This document shows positions 10,717-17,681 of a stretch of DNA of 64,000 bases, piece after piece (within the stretch, counting starts at the first letter, position 1; every line of letters starts with the position of its first letter). The notes below the pieces were generated by a model. That model was not told the DNA's origin and did not search any database. It was given only the letters and a program-made list of their open reading frames with translations. The stretch is from positions 62,001 to 126,000 of the forward strand of contig VIQV01000001.1 of the NCBI GenBank assembly GCA_010206265.1, in the 5' to 3' direction. This DNA is from Lachnospiraceae bacterium MD329. GTDB lineage: Bacteria; Bacillota; Clostridia; UBA1381. The translations under genes and the position numbers were made by a program.

Positions 10717-11292
10717 ATGATTAATCGCTTATCCAAAAGTATAGCTTTGTTTTTTTCTCAAAAAAATATAATATCAAATAGCGAGCTTGATTCATACATA
10801 TACGGTTTTCAGCTTCTGTTGAGTATAATATTAAATTTGAGTGCTATTTCTCTAATCATGATATATAGTGGTAAGATTAAAGAAACAATATTATACATTG
10901 CTTCTGTCTTTATTTTAAGGCATCATACAGGTGGGTATCATGCTAAAACACCCGAAAGATGTTTTATAATGACAATAGGTGTATATATTTTAATACTTTT
11001 TATTATAAGTATGGTTACGGTAAAGCTATCAATAATTATATCAGGATTGTTGTTGCCTGCACTTATTGTAATTATAAAATTTGCACCAATAGTACATAAG
11101 AATAATCCTGTTCAGGAAAGTGATTTGTACCGGCACAGACAATATAGCGTTATTATATCAATACTTATTGCATGTTCTGTCATAATCTTTGTCTTAGTAA
11201 AGCAATATACTCTTTCTCTTGTTTTATCTTTAGGGATTTTTCAAGTGAGTATATCTTTATTGGTTGAAAAAATTAAAGGAGGTGATGCATAA
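10717..11292 (+). CDS. agrB: AgrB-type membrane endopeptidase/cyclase
   Basis: 191 residues from the ATG at 10717; an in-frame ATG at 10708 is too close to the ribosome site GGAGAAGG. AgrB cuts the C-terminus of AgrD and forms the thiolactone. The catalytic signature LRHHTGGYHAKTPERC is present, with His and Cys seven residues apart as in Staphylococcus AgrB (His77/Cys84). About five membrane segments are visible. Its stop and the agrD start share one base (TAATG), so AgrB and its substrate are coupled. Confidence 0.95.
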   Translation: MINRLSKSIALFFSQKNIISNSELDSYIYGFQLLLSIILNLSAISLIMIYSGKIKETILYIASVFILRHHTGGYHAKTPERCFIMTIGVYILILFIISMVTVKLSIIISGLLLPALIVIIKFAPIVHKNNPVQESDLYRHRQYSVIISILIACSVIIFVLVKQYTLSLVLSLGIFQVSISLLVEKIKGGDA

Positions 11293-11444
11293 TGAAAATC
11301 AAAAATCTAATGTTCAAGGTGAGTTCTATAGTATGTTCTTTTGCATTTTTGGTTGCCATTCAATCTTTGGATCAAATGTGCGGAGGAACATATTATCAGC
11401 CCAAGGTTCCAAATAGCCTTGAAAAGTATAGAAACAATAGATAG
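11292..11444 (+). CDS. agrD: AgrD-type cyclic lactone autoinducer precursor (50 aa)
   Basis: A 50-residue ORF that overlaps agrB by one base. It has a basic amphipathic N-terminal leader (MKIKNLMFKVSS), a hydrophobic stretch, then CGGTYYQPKVPNSL and a charged tail. This matches the clostridial AgrD pattern, Cys plus four residues, then an aromatic/His-Gln-Pro...Pro...Ser-Leu recognition tail. By analogy with Clostridium perfringens AgrD (CLWFT followed by HQPEEPKSL) the mature signal is predicted to be a five-residue thiolactone ring, CGGTY. The ring composition is inference; the family call is firm. Confidence 0.93.
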   Translation: MKIKNLMFKVSSIVCSFAFLVAIQSLDQMCGGTYYQPKVPNSLEKYRNNR

Positions 11445-11483
11445 GAACTGCCACTTTGTGGCAATTCCTATCGGCTGTTTTTT
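11441..11483 (+). terminator. Terminator after agrD
   Basis: The arms TAGGAACTGCCAC and GTGGCAATTCCTA form a strong stem with a TTT loop; a T-rich tract (TGTTTTTTG) follows. It closes the agr operon and may also serve the convergent XRE gene, which ends at 11468 within it. Confidence 0.8.
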
Positions 11484-11800
11484 GTTAACAGGGCTTGGGC
11501 AGTAGCAGAAATAACCGTTATTTCATGTTTATCGCATAATTTAATCATTTGCTCTAAGAGTTTTCTTTCCTCGTTAGTATCCACAATGCTTTCTGGAAAG
11601 AAAATATCGTTTGCATTGATTGTAAGATATCGGACAAGCTGAAATAATACATCATAACTAGGTTTTTTGCCCTCATGTTCTATAGACATTAGGTATCGAG
11701 GACTAATTCCTATTTTTTCTGCTAATTGATCGTGTGTAAGTCCCATCTTTAGGCGAGAAGTCTTTATGACCTCGCCTAATTTATCGGTTGGGTATAGCAC
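11468..11800 (-). CDS. XRE-family HTH regulator
   Basis: 110 residues, starting with GTG at 11800 behind a good GGAGGTG site. The Cro/C1-type HTH occupies residues 8-65 (GLTHDQLAEKIGISPRYLMS, followed by IEHEGKKPS). The rest is a short helical tail (ERKLLEQMIKLCDKHE). Single-gene repressors of this size are common at control regions of integrated elements. It faces away from the leader/sigma region to its right and so may control that region; that is inference. Confidence 0.87.
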   Translation of the reverse strand: MLYPTDKLGEVIKTSRLKMGLTHDQLAEKIGISPRYLMSIEHEGKKPSYDVLFQLVRYLTINANDIFFPESIVDTNEERKLLEQMIKLCDKHEITVISATAQALLTKNSR

Positions 11801-11974
11801 TGACAGTTCACCTCCATATACAGTTTACAGTGCTTTTAAGAAAATTTAAAGGATTTAATATATCTAATTTTATAGAATTATTAAATCTATAAACAACACA
11901 AATCAAATATATATTGTTTGGTAAGTGTTTATTAATGTGATACTCCCAAACAAATATTAAAGGAGTATTTTTTT

Positions 11975-12049
11975 ATGTCAAAACCATATTTTTATAAAGT
12001 ATCAAAAAAGACAAATCTCTCAGTAAAACAAAACTATGTATCATTATAG
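11975..12049 (+). CDS. Possible 24-residue leader peptide
   Basis: A short ORF (MSKPYFYKVSKKTNLSVKQN and four more residues) with an AAAGGAGTA ribosome site. That site can pair with TACTCC at 11941, so its access could be controlled. It is followed within 35 bases by a strong intrinsic terminator. A short translated ORF ahead of a terminator is the layout of the leaders that control resistance genes on clostridial mobile elements. No resistance gene follows, so this could be a relic. The peptide itself is not recognised. Confidence 0.4.
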   Translation: MSKPYFYKVSKKTNLSVKQNYVSL

Positions 12050-12082
12050 AACTTACATATCATAACAAAAGGATTTTACAGA

Positions 12083-12122
12083 GCATGCCGACAATAAAGT
12101 GTTATTGCTGGTATGTTTTTTT
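12083..12122 (+). terminator. Intrinsic terminator / attenuator
   Basis: A stem of about 14 pairs (GCATGCCGACAATAA with TTATTGCTGGTATGT, a few wobbles and one mismatch) is followed by seven T. A second TTATTGCTCT at 12121-12130 could compete for the left arm, which is preceded by AGAGC, so an antiterminated form is possible. It lies between the leader ORF and the sigma-like gene. Confidence 0.7.
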
Positions 12123-12174
12123 ATTGCTCTTTATAAAAATTCCTTCTATACGTTCTCCGTAAGTTACCCCTAAC

Positions 12175-12340
12175 AACAAACTGGTTCTAAAAGTTAGGAG
12201 TGGAGGACTAATAAATGTGAACGAAAAAAAATTTTTTTTAATTTTGATTTCAACTTTAGATTTCACATTTAAACGTGATTTAATAATATTAACAGATGCT
12301 TCACTCCTGACTTTTCCAAAATGGAAAGTCAGGAGGTGAA
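12175..12340 (+). promoter_or_regulatory. Leader region with hairpins occluding ribosome sites
   Basis: This stretch holds no gene. It contains CCTAAC / GTTAGG arms around 12177-12195, an A8T8 run at 12225-12240 and, at 12301-12339, the arms TCACTCCTGACTTTTCC and GGAAAGTCAGGAGGTGA. The last hairpin buries the AGGAGGTG ribosome site of the sigma-like gene at 12345, suggesting translational control. Confidence 0.55.
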
Positions 12341-12344
12341 ACAG

Positions 12345-12701
12345 ATGTTTAGCTATTTTGACTATTTGTTGAAACAGTTATTGATTGAGAAATATCCTAC
12401 TATAAACACAGACTATGAGGATATATCAGGTATAACTGAAAAAACAATTACAGAAGAATATAGAAAATTCTTAGATAAGGTGGCAATTAAAATGACTATT
12501 GATATGTTTGAAAATGAAGATTATGTAAAAGCAATATTGAAACTCGCAAGAATAGAACGCATTATTATTGCCTTTAATATCATTCAGGGCATCGAATTAA
12601 GAGAAATTGCATATTTGCTTAATACAAGTGCAGACAGTGTATATTCTCAAAAGAATACGGCACTTAAACGGTTAAAGGCAGAATTGGCAAATATAAAATA
12701 A
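12345..12701 (+). CDS. Sigma-70-like region 4 / HTH factor
   Basis: 118 residues from the ATG at 12345, placed six bases after AGGAGGTG; an upstream in-frame ATG at 12321 has no such site. The C-terminal half resembles sigma region 4: ARIERIIIAFNIIQGIELRE followed by IAYLLNTSADSVYSQKNTAL. No region 2 is evident in the N-terminal half. Small sigma-like proteins of this kind recur on Tn916/Tn1549-like elements near the recombinase, and this one lies two features upstream of one. Its target promoters are unknown. Confidence 0.75.
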   Translation: MFSYFDYLLKQLLIEKYPTINTDYEDISGITEKTITEEYRKFLDKVAIKMTIDMFENEDYVKAILKLARIERIIIAFNIIQGIELREIAYLLNTSADSVYSQKNTALKRLKAELANIK

Positions 12702-12763
12702 GTTTTACATAATTACAGCAATTACTCAAAACAGCAACTTGAAATACCCCTTTTTATTTTTCA

Positions 12764-13242
12764 GTCCACGCAGAGCGTATTGCCGTTTTCACGCTCCGCG
12801 TAGACATTTTATCTATCTGTTAAAGCACATTTTCTAAATGTGCTTTAACAGGCGGATAACGCCTAATTTACAACATTTTGATACAAAGAAAGCGCGGAAG
12901 ATAACGCCGACGCAGTATAAAGAGCAAACAGATACATTCCGATATTGACGAGCCTTTGACGAAATGCGCCAAGACACTGTATATAACTTCTACCTATACA
13001 TTGGTATATCATCACTGATGACATATATGCAACCGAGCGAGAAACATTTATCGTCTAAATCAAGTCGCAGCTTGAACGGCGATAACGCAATATCGGGACA
13101 ATGATACTTCTGTCAAGTCGAACTTGAGCGTTAATGGCGTCGCACGTCAGATGGCAGTCCGGGCGTATGCCGGGAAGGTGAGATTCCTATGGCGCGGTTT
13201 TGCAAACCGCCGTCTGTTGTTGCTTATAATTTAACGTCAGAT
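12764..13242. ncRNA. Structured, GC-elevated noncoding RNA candidate
   Basis: About 480 bases without a plausible gene, clearly GC-richer than the AT-rich DNA on both sides. It has several strong hairpins: GTCCACGCAGAGCGT with ACGCTCCGCGTAGAC (12764-12805); a perfect 16-base inverted repeat CTGTTAAAGCACATTT (12817-12832) with its partner at 12836-12851; TCAAGTCGAACTTGA near 13114; and a three-hairpin domain closed by CAGATGGC / GCCGTCTG (about 13148-13215). In an AT-rich genome this composition is typical of structured RNA. It matches no family I can name, and strand is uncertain. Confidence 0.55.
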
Positions 13243-13330
13243 ATTAGATTATAGTAATTCTATTATTTAATATGTGATGTTAATAAACTATTGAGTTATA
13301 ACATAAATATACATAGATAGGAGGTTTGGT

Positions 13331-13510
13331 ATGATAAATAGTGATGACGTAAAAGTAATTTGTCCGGAGGAAGGTTTTACAGGCAATAATGAAGTTATAC
13401 GGGCTATCCAAAAGATGATACTTATCACACTACTTGAAGAAAAAAAGATAAATATCAACCAATATAATAACGCTGTTGAATATCTTGAAAAAAAATATAG
13501 ACAGTGTTAA
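13331..13510 (+). CDS. Small protein upstream of the recombinase (59 aa)
   Basis: Starts with ATG after ATAGGAGG (spacing six). The 59-residue product (MINSDDVKVICPEEGFTGNN, then a helical half with LLEEKKININQYNNAVEYLE) has no membrane segment and is not recognised. Small proteins often precede large serine recombinases in clostridial elements and some act as recombination directionality factors; that role is only a possibility here. It ends 56 bases before the recombinase ATG. Confidence 0.65.
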   Translation: MINSDDVKVICPEEGFTGNNEVIRAIQKMILITLLEEKKININQYNNAVEYLEKKYRQC

Positions 13511-13566
13511 TTTTTTGCACTTGTTTTTATTATGCAGTAAAATATAAGTGAAAGGGGTTGATTATA

Positions 13567-15174
13567 ATGCTAAATGTAGCAGCATATTGTAGGGTTTCGA
13601 CTGACAAAGACGACCAAGCCAATTCATTTGAAAGTCAAAAGCGTTATTTTGAGGAATATATCAAAAGAAATCCCGATTGGGAATTGACCGAAATATACGC
13701 AGATGAGGGACTAACGGGAACCACAACAAAAAAGAGAAAAGCATTTAATAAAATGATAGCCGACGCTCATCTCGGTAAATTTGACAGGGTATTAACAAAG
13801 GAAGTCAGCCGTTTCGCAAGAAATACCGTTGACACGCTTCAATTTACAAGAGAATTAAAGTCTATAAATGTCGGTGTTTTATTTATGCTTGACAACATTG
13901 ATACACTTGCGCCAGACGGTGAACTTCGTTTGACAATAATGGCTTCACTTGCACAGGAGGAAAGCAGAAAAACTTCTGAGCGTGTTAAATGGGGACAAAA
14001 ACGGCAAATGGAACGTGGTGTTGTTTTTGGGCGGGATATGCTCGGTTATGATGTTCGTGATGGAAAGTTATACATAAATGATGAGGGCGCTGAAATTGTA
14101 CGTCTGATTTTTCATAAGTATGTCAATGAACATAAGGGAACTTCCACAATCGCAAGAGAACTTCGGGAAGAAGGCTATAAAACTATAACGGGTAATGCAA
14201 TGTGGACGAATACAGTAATATTGCGAGCATTAAGGAATGAAAAATATGTTGGCGACTTGGTACAGAAAAAAACATATACTCCTGATTTCCTGACACATAC
14301 CAAAAAATACAATCGCGGAAATGAAGATTTTGTAGTAATCAAAGACCATCATACTCCTATTATTTCAAGAGATATATGGTATATGGCTCAGAAAGAACTC
14401 GACAAAAAAACGCCAAGTGATGAAATCAAGAGCAAACACAGTAATCGCTATCCCCTATCGGGAAAACTTGTTTGTGGCTGTTGCGGCAGCAAATTTGTAT
14501 CGCGAAGTAAAAAACGTAAAGATGGAAGTAAGTACAAGGCTTGGAGTTGTTACAACGCTATGCACTATGGCACAGCAAAGGTTGATGCGGCAGGAAATAA
14601 TATCGGGTGTGACATTCACGCTTGCATACGCGATGAAGATTTTATGATTATTATTCAAAAAGTAATAGAACATATTGACGTCAACAAAGAAAAAATATTG
14701 AAAGAGTTATCTGATGTACTAAAAGTTGTTTTTACACAAGAAAATAAAAAGCCTATTGACAAGGCAAGCATTAAAAGGCAAATTGATAACCTAAACTCCA
14801 AAAAAGAAAAATTACTTGACCTTTATCTGAACGATATTTTATCAAAAGAAGAATACCGACAGAAAAAGGACGGTTATGAAGAGGAAATATCACAGCTTGA
14901 AATTGTCCTGTCAAAATCGTCTGATAAAACACAGGATAGTTACAGCTGCGATAATGCTATAAAGGATATTGAACAGTATATACATAAAATGCTTTACGGT
15001 ACTGAAATAAACGAATTTTTCTATCGGAATTTTATAGAAAAAATCGTTGTATATGACAGACAACATTTTGATGTTTATCTGAACCTATTACCGCACAAAT
15101 GGCAGGTAGTAGTCAGTGAGTTAATGGAGGGGCGGGCGGGTGTCATTTTTAATCAGATGTACCTATATCCGTAA
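13567..15174 (+). CDS. Large serine recombinase (integrase/excisionase of the element)
   Basis: 535 residues from the ATG at 13567 behind GAAAGGGG. The resolvase domain has catalytic Ser11 in AAYCRVSTDKDDQ and the conserved TKEVSRFARNT and MASLAQEESRKTSERVK motifs. A recombinase domain (about 165-270), a zinc ribbon (CGCCGSKF...WSCYN...CDIHAC) and a coiled coil (about 395-455) follow, the standard order for large serine integrases. Its 3' end runs across the element boundary: the last few codons and the stop are read on the opposite strand of cotJC. This places the attachment site at about 15155-15165. Confidence 0.96.
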   Translation: MLNVAAYCRVSTDKDDQANSFESQKRYFEEYIKRNPDWELTEIYADEGLTGTTTKKRKAFNKMIADAHLGKFDRVLTKEVSRFARNTVDTLQFTRELKSINVGVLFMLDNIDTLAPDGELRLTIMASLAQEESRKTSERVKWGQKRQMERGVVFGRDMLGYDVRDGKLYINDEGAEIVRLIFHKYVNEHKGTSTIARELREEGYKTITGNAMWTNTVILRALRNEKYVGDLVQKKTYTPDFLTHTKKYNRGNEDFVVIKDHHTPIISRDIWYMAQKELDKKTPSDEIKSKHSNRYPLSGKLVCGCCGSKFVSRSKKRKDGSKYKAWSCYNAMHYGTAKVDAAGNNIGCDIHACIRDEDFMIIIQKVIEHIDVNKEKILKELSDVLKVVFTQENKKPIDKASIKRQIDNLNSKKEKLLDLYLNDILSKEEYRQKKDGYEEEISQLEIVLSKSSDKTQDSYSCDNAIKDIEQYIHKMLYGTEINEFFYRNFIEKIVVYDRQHFDVYLNLLPHKWQVVVSELMEGRAGVIFNQMYLYP

Positions 15175-15346
15175 GCAAACCTTTACTTACTTCATCAGGC
15201 ATAGTATATCTCTGAGAAAGATAGCGAAGTGACGCTCCGAGTTCACCGTTAGGTCCGCCATACTGGGTTATTACAACATTGGCAAGACGCGGATTCGGAT
15301 TCTTAACCTTAACCGGAAATTCAAGAAATTTATTATAACTAAACAT
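15149..15346 (-). pseudogene. cotJC: cotJC, 5' part only, interrupted by the recombinase element
   Basis: Encodes 65 residues, of which about 63 match the N-terminus of CotJC, the manganese-catalase-like spore coat protein (FPVKVKNPNPRLANV, GGPNGELGASLRYLSQRYTM, GLLTDIGT). Family members run to about 190 residues and continue with Glu-Glu-(Leu/Phe)-Ala-His, which carries a metal ligand. Here the frame turns to Ser-Asp-stop exactly at the recombinase boundary. The start overlaps the cotJB stop by one base. The downstream two-thirds are not in the window. The gene may be restored by excision during sporulation, or simply dead. Confidence 0.93.
15150..15168. other. Inferred attachment-site junction (attR)
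   Basis: Left of about 15157 the sequence belongs to the recombinase reading frame and AT-rich element; right of it cotJC codons begin (ACA, GGT, ATA read leftward). The shared core probably lies within GTACC or its neighbours. The matching attL is not present in the window. Confidence 0.6.
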
Positions 15347-15606
15347 TACGCATTCGCCTCCTTTTCCCACGGCCACGGCTCATCTAACCAATTAAAGCAA
15401 TCCTGCTCAGCAGCAGTAAACTGACTTAACGGTCCGAAAGCCTGTTCATATTGTGCTTTCAATTCATTTGTCTTTTTTACAAGCGATTGAAACATTTTAA
15501 ACGCTTTTTTATCATCTTTATGAGTATCAAGATAAAGCAGCATATCATAAGCCGCGAAATTATAGCACTGTATCTGTTTCAGCAGTTCTGTTCTTGTACA
15601 GTTCAT
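15346..15606 (-). CDS. cotJB: Spore coat protein CotJB
   Basis: 86 residues from the ATG at 15606, which overlaps the cotJA stop (ATGA); an upstream in-frame ATG exists at 15624. It matches the CotJB family: LLKQIQCYNFAAYDMLLYLD near the N-terminus and a conserved C-terminal region (FNWLDEPWPWEKE). CotJB is a small inner spore coat component made in the mother cell with CotJA and CotJC. It is intact and translationally coupled at both ends. Confidence 0.94.
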   Translation of the reverse strand: MNCTRTELLKQIQCYNFAAYDMLLYLDTHKDDKKAFKMFQSLVKKTNELKAQYEQAFGPLSQFTAAEQDCFNWLDEPWPWEKEANA

Positions 15607-15800
15607 TCCATACCGCCTCCCCACTGTTTACATACGGTTCCGTATTCACAAATATTTAAATCAAGTTCTGGAAATATTGTCCCCTGACAAAGACCTGTAC
15701 AGGGCTCGTAAATTTCCTGCATTTCCTGAACCGGTACATATCCGTAACCTACACACCCGCAAGCGGGATACTGACAGCACGGTCTGTTTACTTCTGACAT
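15603..15800 (-). CDS. cotJA: Spore coat-associated protein CotJA
   Basis: 65 residues. The ATG at 15800 is chosen because AAAGGAGATG lies six bases upstream; an alternative ATG at 15809 overlaps that site. The Cys-rich, aromatic sequence (CQYPACGCVGYGYVPVQEMQ, GTIFPELDL, CKQWGGG) is characteristic of CotJA, which is needed to assemble CotJC into the coat. First gene of the cotJABC operon, which is broken in its third gene. Confidence 0.93.
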   Translation of the reverse strand: MSEVNRPCCQYPACGCVGYGYVPVQEMQEIYEPCTGLCQGTIFPELDLNICEYGTVCKQWGGGME

Positions 15801-15832
15801 TTGTAACATCTCCTTTTAATTCTTTCTTTTTG

Positions 15833-15880
15833 TACAGACGCGTCTGTAATATATAGTATGAATAGGACAAAAAAATAGTG
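15833..15880 (-). promoter_or_regulatory. Mother-cell sigma (SigK/SigE-like) promoter of cotJABC with palindrome
   Basis: On the minus strand CATACTATA (15852-15860) fits the -10 pattern CATANNNTA of sigma K; an AC dinucleotide lies 17 bases upstream as in sigma K promoters, although Bacillus cotJ uses sigma E. A perfect palindrome TACAGACGCGTCTGTA (15833-15848) covers the expected start point. Confidence 0.55.
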
Positions 15881-15896
15881 ATTTTCACAAATACTA

Positions 15897-15925
15897 TTGC
15901 TTTTTATTCTCCTGCGTAGTATAAT
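15897..15925 (+). promoter_or_regulatory. Sigma-A-type promoter of the arabinofuranosidase gene
   Basis: TTGCTT (15897-15902), a 17-base spacer and TATAAT (15920-15925), ending 41 bases before the ATG at 15967. Confidence 0.65.
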
Positions 15926-15966
15926 CAAAATTGAATTTTATTTATATGAGAGAGAGGGTTTATATA

Positions 15967-17439
15967 ATGAAAATCGTTGTAAACACATCAAGAAAACAGG
16001 GTAAAATCAGCAAATACATATACGGTCAGTTTGCCGAACATCTCGGACGCTGTATTTACGAAGGACTTTATGTAGGCGAGGATTCCGATATCCCGAATAA
16101 AAACGGTATGCGTGCAGACGTTGTAAACGCGCTGCGCGAACTTCAAATACCCGTACTGCGATGGCCGGGCGGCTGTTTTGCCGACGACTATCACTGGCGC
16201 GACGGTATCGGTGCAAAAGAAACGCGCCCTTATATGGTAAACACCAACTGGGGCGGTGTTGTCGAAAACAACCACTTCGGAACACACGAATTTTTCGAGC
16301 TGTGCGAACAGCTTGATACCGAACCTTATATTTGCGGAAATGTCGGCAGCGGTACTGTACAGGAAATGCGTGACTGGGTTGAATATATGACCTTTGACGG
16401 CGATTCTCCTCTTGCAAACGAACGTCGCAGGAACGGGCGCGAAAAGCCTTGGAAATTAAAATTCTTTGGTGTCGGAAACGAAAACTGGGGCTGCGGCGGC
16501 AATATGCGCGCTGAATATTACGCTGACGAATATAAACGATATGCCACTTTTATTCGTAACTACGGCGAAGAACCGATTTATAAAATTGCAGGCGGACCGA
16601 ATAACGGCGACGCTCACTGGATGGAAACGCTTATGCAGAATATCGCTCATATGACCGACGGTATTTCACTTCACAACTATTCATTTGAGGAAAGCTGGAG
16701 CAACAGGGGAAACGCGTCTGTATTTGATGAAAAAGGCTATTATTTGCTTATGGAGAACGCACTAAGCATTGAGAAAAACATCAAGCTGCACGAGGCTATT
16801 ATGGACAGATACGACCCTGAAAACAAGATTGCATTAATTGTTGACGAATGGGGCAACTGGTTTGAAGTTGAACCGGGTACAAATCCGGGATTTTTATACC
16901 AGCAGAACTCTATGCGTGACGCAATAAGCGCAATGCTTATACTTCATATATTCCATAAGCACGCTAAACGCATTAAAATGGCAAATATAGCGCAGATGGT
17001 AAATGTATTGCAGGCAATGATACTTACCGAGGGTGATAAAATGGTTCTTACTCCGACTTATCATATTTTCAGAATGATGAAAGGACATATGGACGGAGAA
17101 AGCGTTGACATTGATTATGACTGCGGCACAGCAGGAGTTGACGGCATAGAAGTTCCAAAAATCAGTATGTCCGCGTCAAAGAAGGACGGAATACTCACTA
17201 TTTCAATGTGCAATACAAGCCTGAGCGAAGACGAAGAAATTGAAATGTGTCTTTCGGGAGATTCATATACTGATACAAATGCAGAACTTCTTACTTCACA
17301 GCATATGACTGACTGCAACACATTTGACGCACCTGAAACAGTCAAGCCGACAAATCTTAATATATCGTTTGAAAATAGCACTCTTAAACTCACACTTCCA
17401 AAAATGAGTGCAGCTGTCATTACATTAAAAAATGAATAA
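15967..17439 (+). CDS. GH51 alpha-L-arabinofuranosidase
   Basis: 490 residues from the ATG at 15967, after GAGAGAGGG. It lacks a signal peptide, so it is intracellular and would remove terminal arabinofuranosyl units from imported arabino-oligosaccharides. The (beta/alpha)8 domain has the acid/base Glu172 in GVGNENWGCGG and nucleophile Glu294 in LIVDEWGNW; the C-terminal beta sandwich ends with MSAAVITLKNE. The length is normal for GH51 enzymes of the AbfA type. It overlaps the next ORF by eight bases. Fits side-chain removal from pectin. Confidence 0.95.
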   Translation: MKIVVNTSRKQGKISKYIYGQFAEHLGRCIYEGLYVGEDSDIPNKNGMRADVVNALRELQIPVLRWPGGCFADDYHWRDGIGAKETRPYMVNTNWGGVVENNHFGTHEFFELCEQLDTEPYICGNVGSGTVQEMRDWVEYMTFDGDSPLANERRRNGREKPWKLKFFGVGNENWGCGGNMRAEYYADEYKRYATFIRNYGEEPIYKIAGGPNNGDAHWMETLMQNIAHMTDGISLHNYSFEESWSNRGNASVFDEKGYYLLMENALSIEKNIKLHEAIMDRYDPENKIALIVDEWGNWFEVEPGTNPGFLYQQNSMRDAISAMLILHIFHKHAKRIKMANIAQMVNVLQAMILTEGDKMVLTPTYHIFRMMKGHMDGESVDIDYDCGTAGVDGIEVPKISMSASKKDGILTISMCNTSLSEDEEIEMCLSGDSYTDTNAELLTSQHMTDCNTFDAPETVKPTNLNISFENSTLKLTLPKMSAAVITLKNE

Positions 17440-17677
17440 ATGTAAAAGGTGTTCTGTAAAGACGGTTCTTTCCGACAAGGATATTCAGAAAATGGTTGAT
17501 GAAGTAACAGGTATGCGCGGTATACGTCTTGCTGACAAAGACACTTATACTGCAAGATTTAATATATGTCAAGACTGCTGCAACTTTATGTACGGCTCTA
17601 CCTGCAGCGTTTGCGGTTGTGTTATGCAGGTAAGGGCACGGCTTGCTGACGGAAAATGTCCAAAGAAAAAGTGGTGA
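17432..17677 (+). CDS. Small Cys-rich zinc-binding protein (DUF6171-like)
   Basis: 81 residues. Two Cys pairs in CKRC near the N-terminus and CQDCCNFMYGSTCSVCGCVM near the middle predict zinc binding, and the tail is basic (DGKCPKKKW). The function is not known. Its start lies within the end of the arabinofuranosidase gene and its stop is five bases before the ComF ATG, so the three form an operon. Confidence 0.8.
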   Translation: MNKCKRCSVKTVLSDKDIQKMVDEVTGMRGIRLADKDTYTARFNICQDCCNFMYGSTCSVCGCVMQVRARLADGKCPKKKW

Positions 17678-17681
17678 TGGT

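Noticed and set aside
12225-12240. A8T8 palindrome as a replication or transfer origin
   Set aside because: A single A/T run near hairpin leaders, with no iterons, relaxase or replication gene in the window.
12860-13230. Group I or II intron in the GC-elevated region
   Set aside because: No intron-encoded protein, no domain V-like hairpin and no group I core could be seen; kept as an unassigned structured RNA.
15149-15376. A 75-residue independent protein on the minus strand
   Set aside because: Its N-terminal extension has no ribosome site and the rest is the interrupted cotJC starting at 15346.
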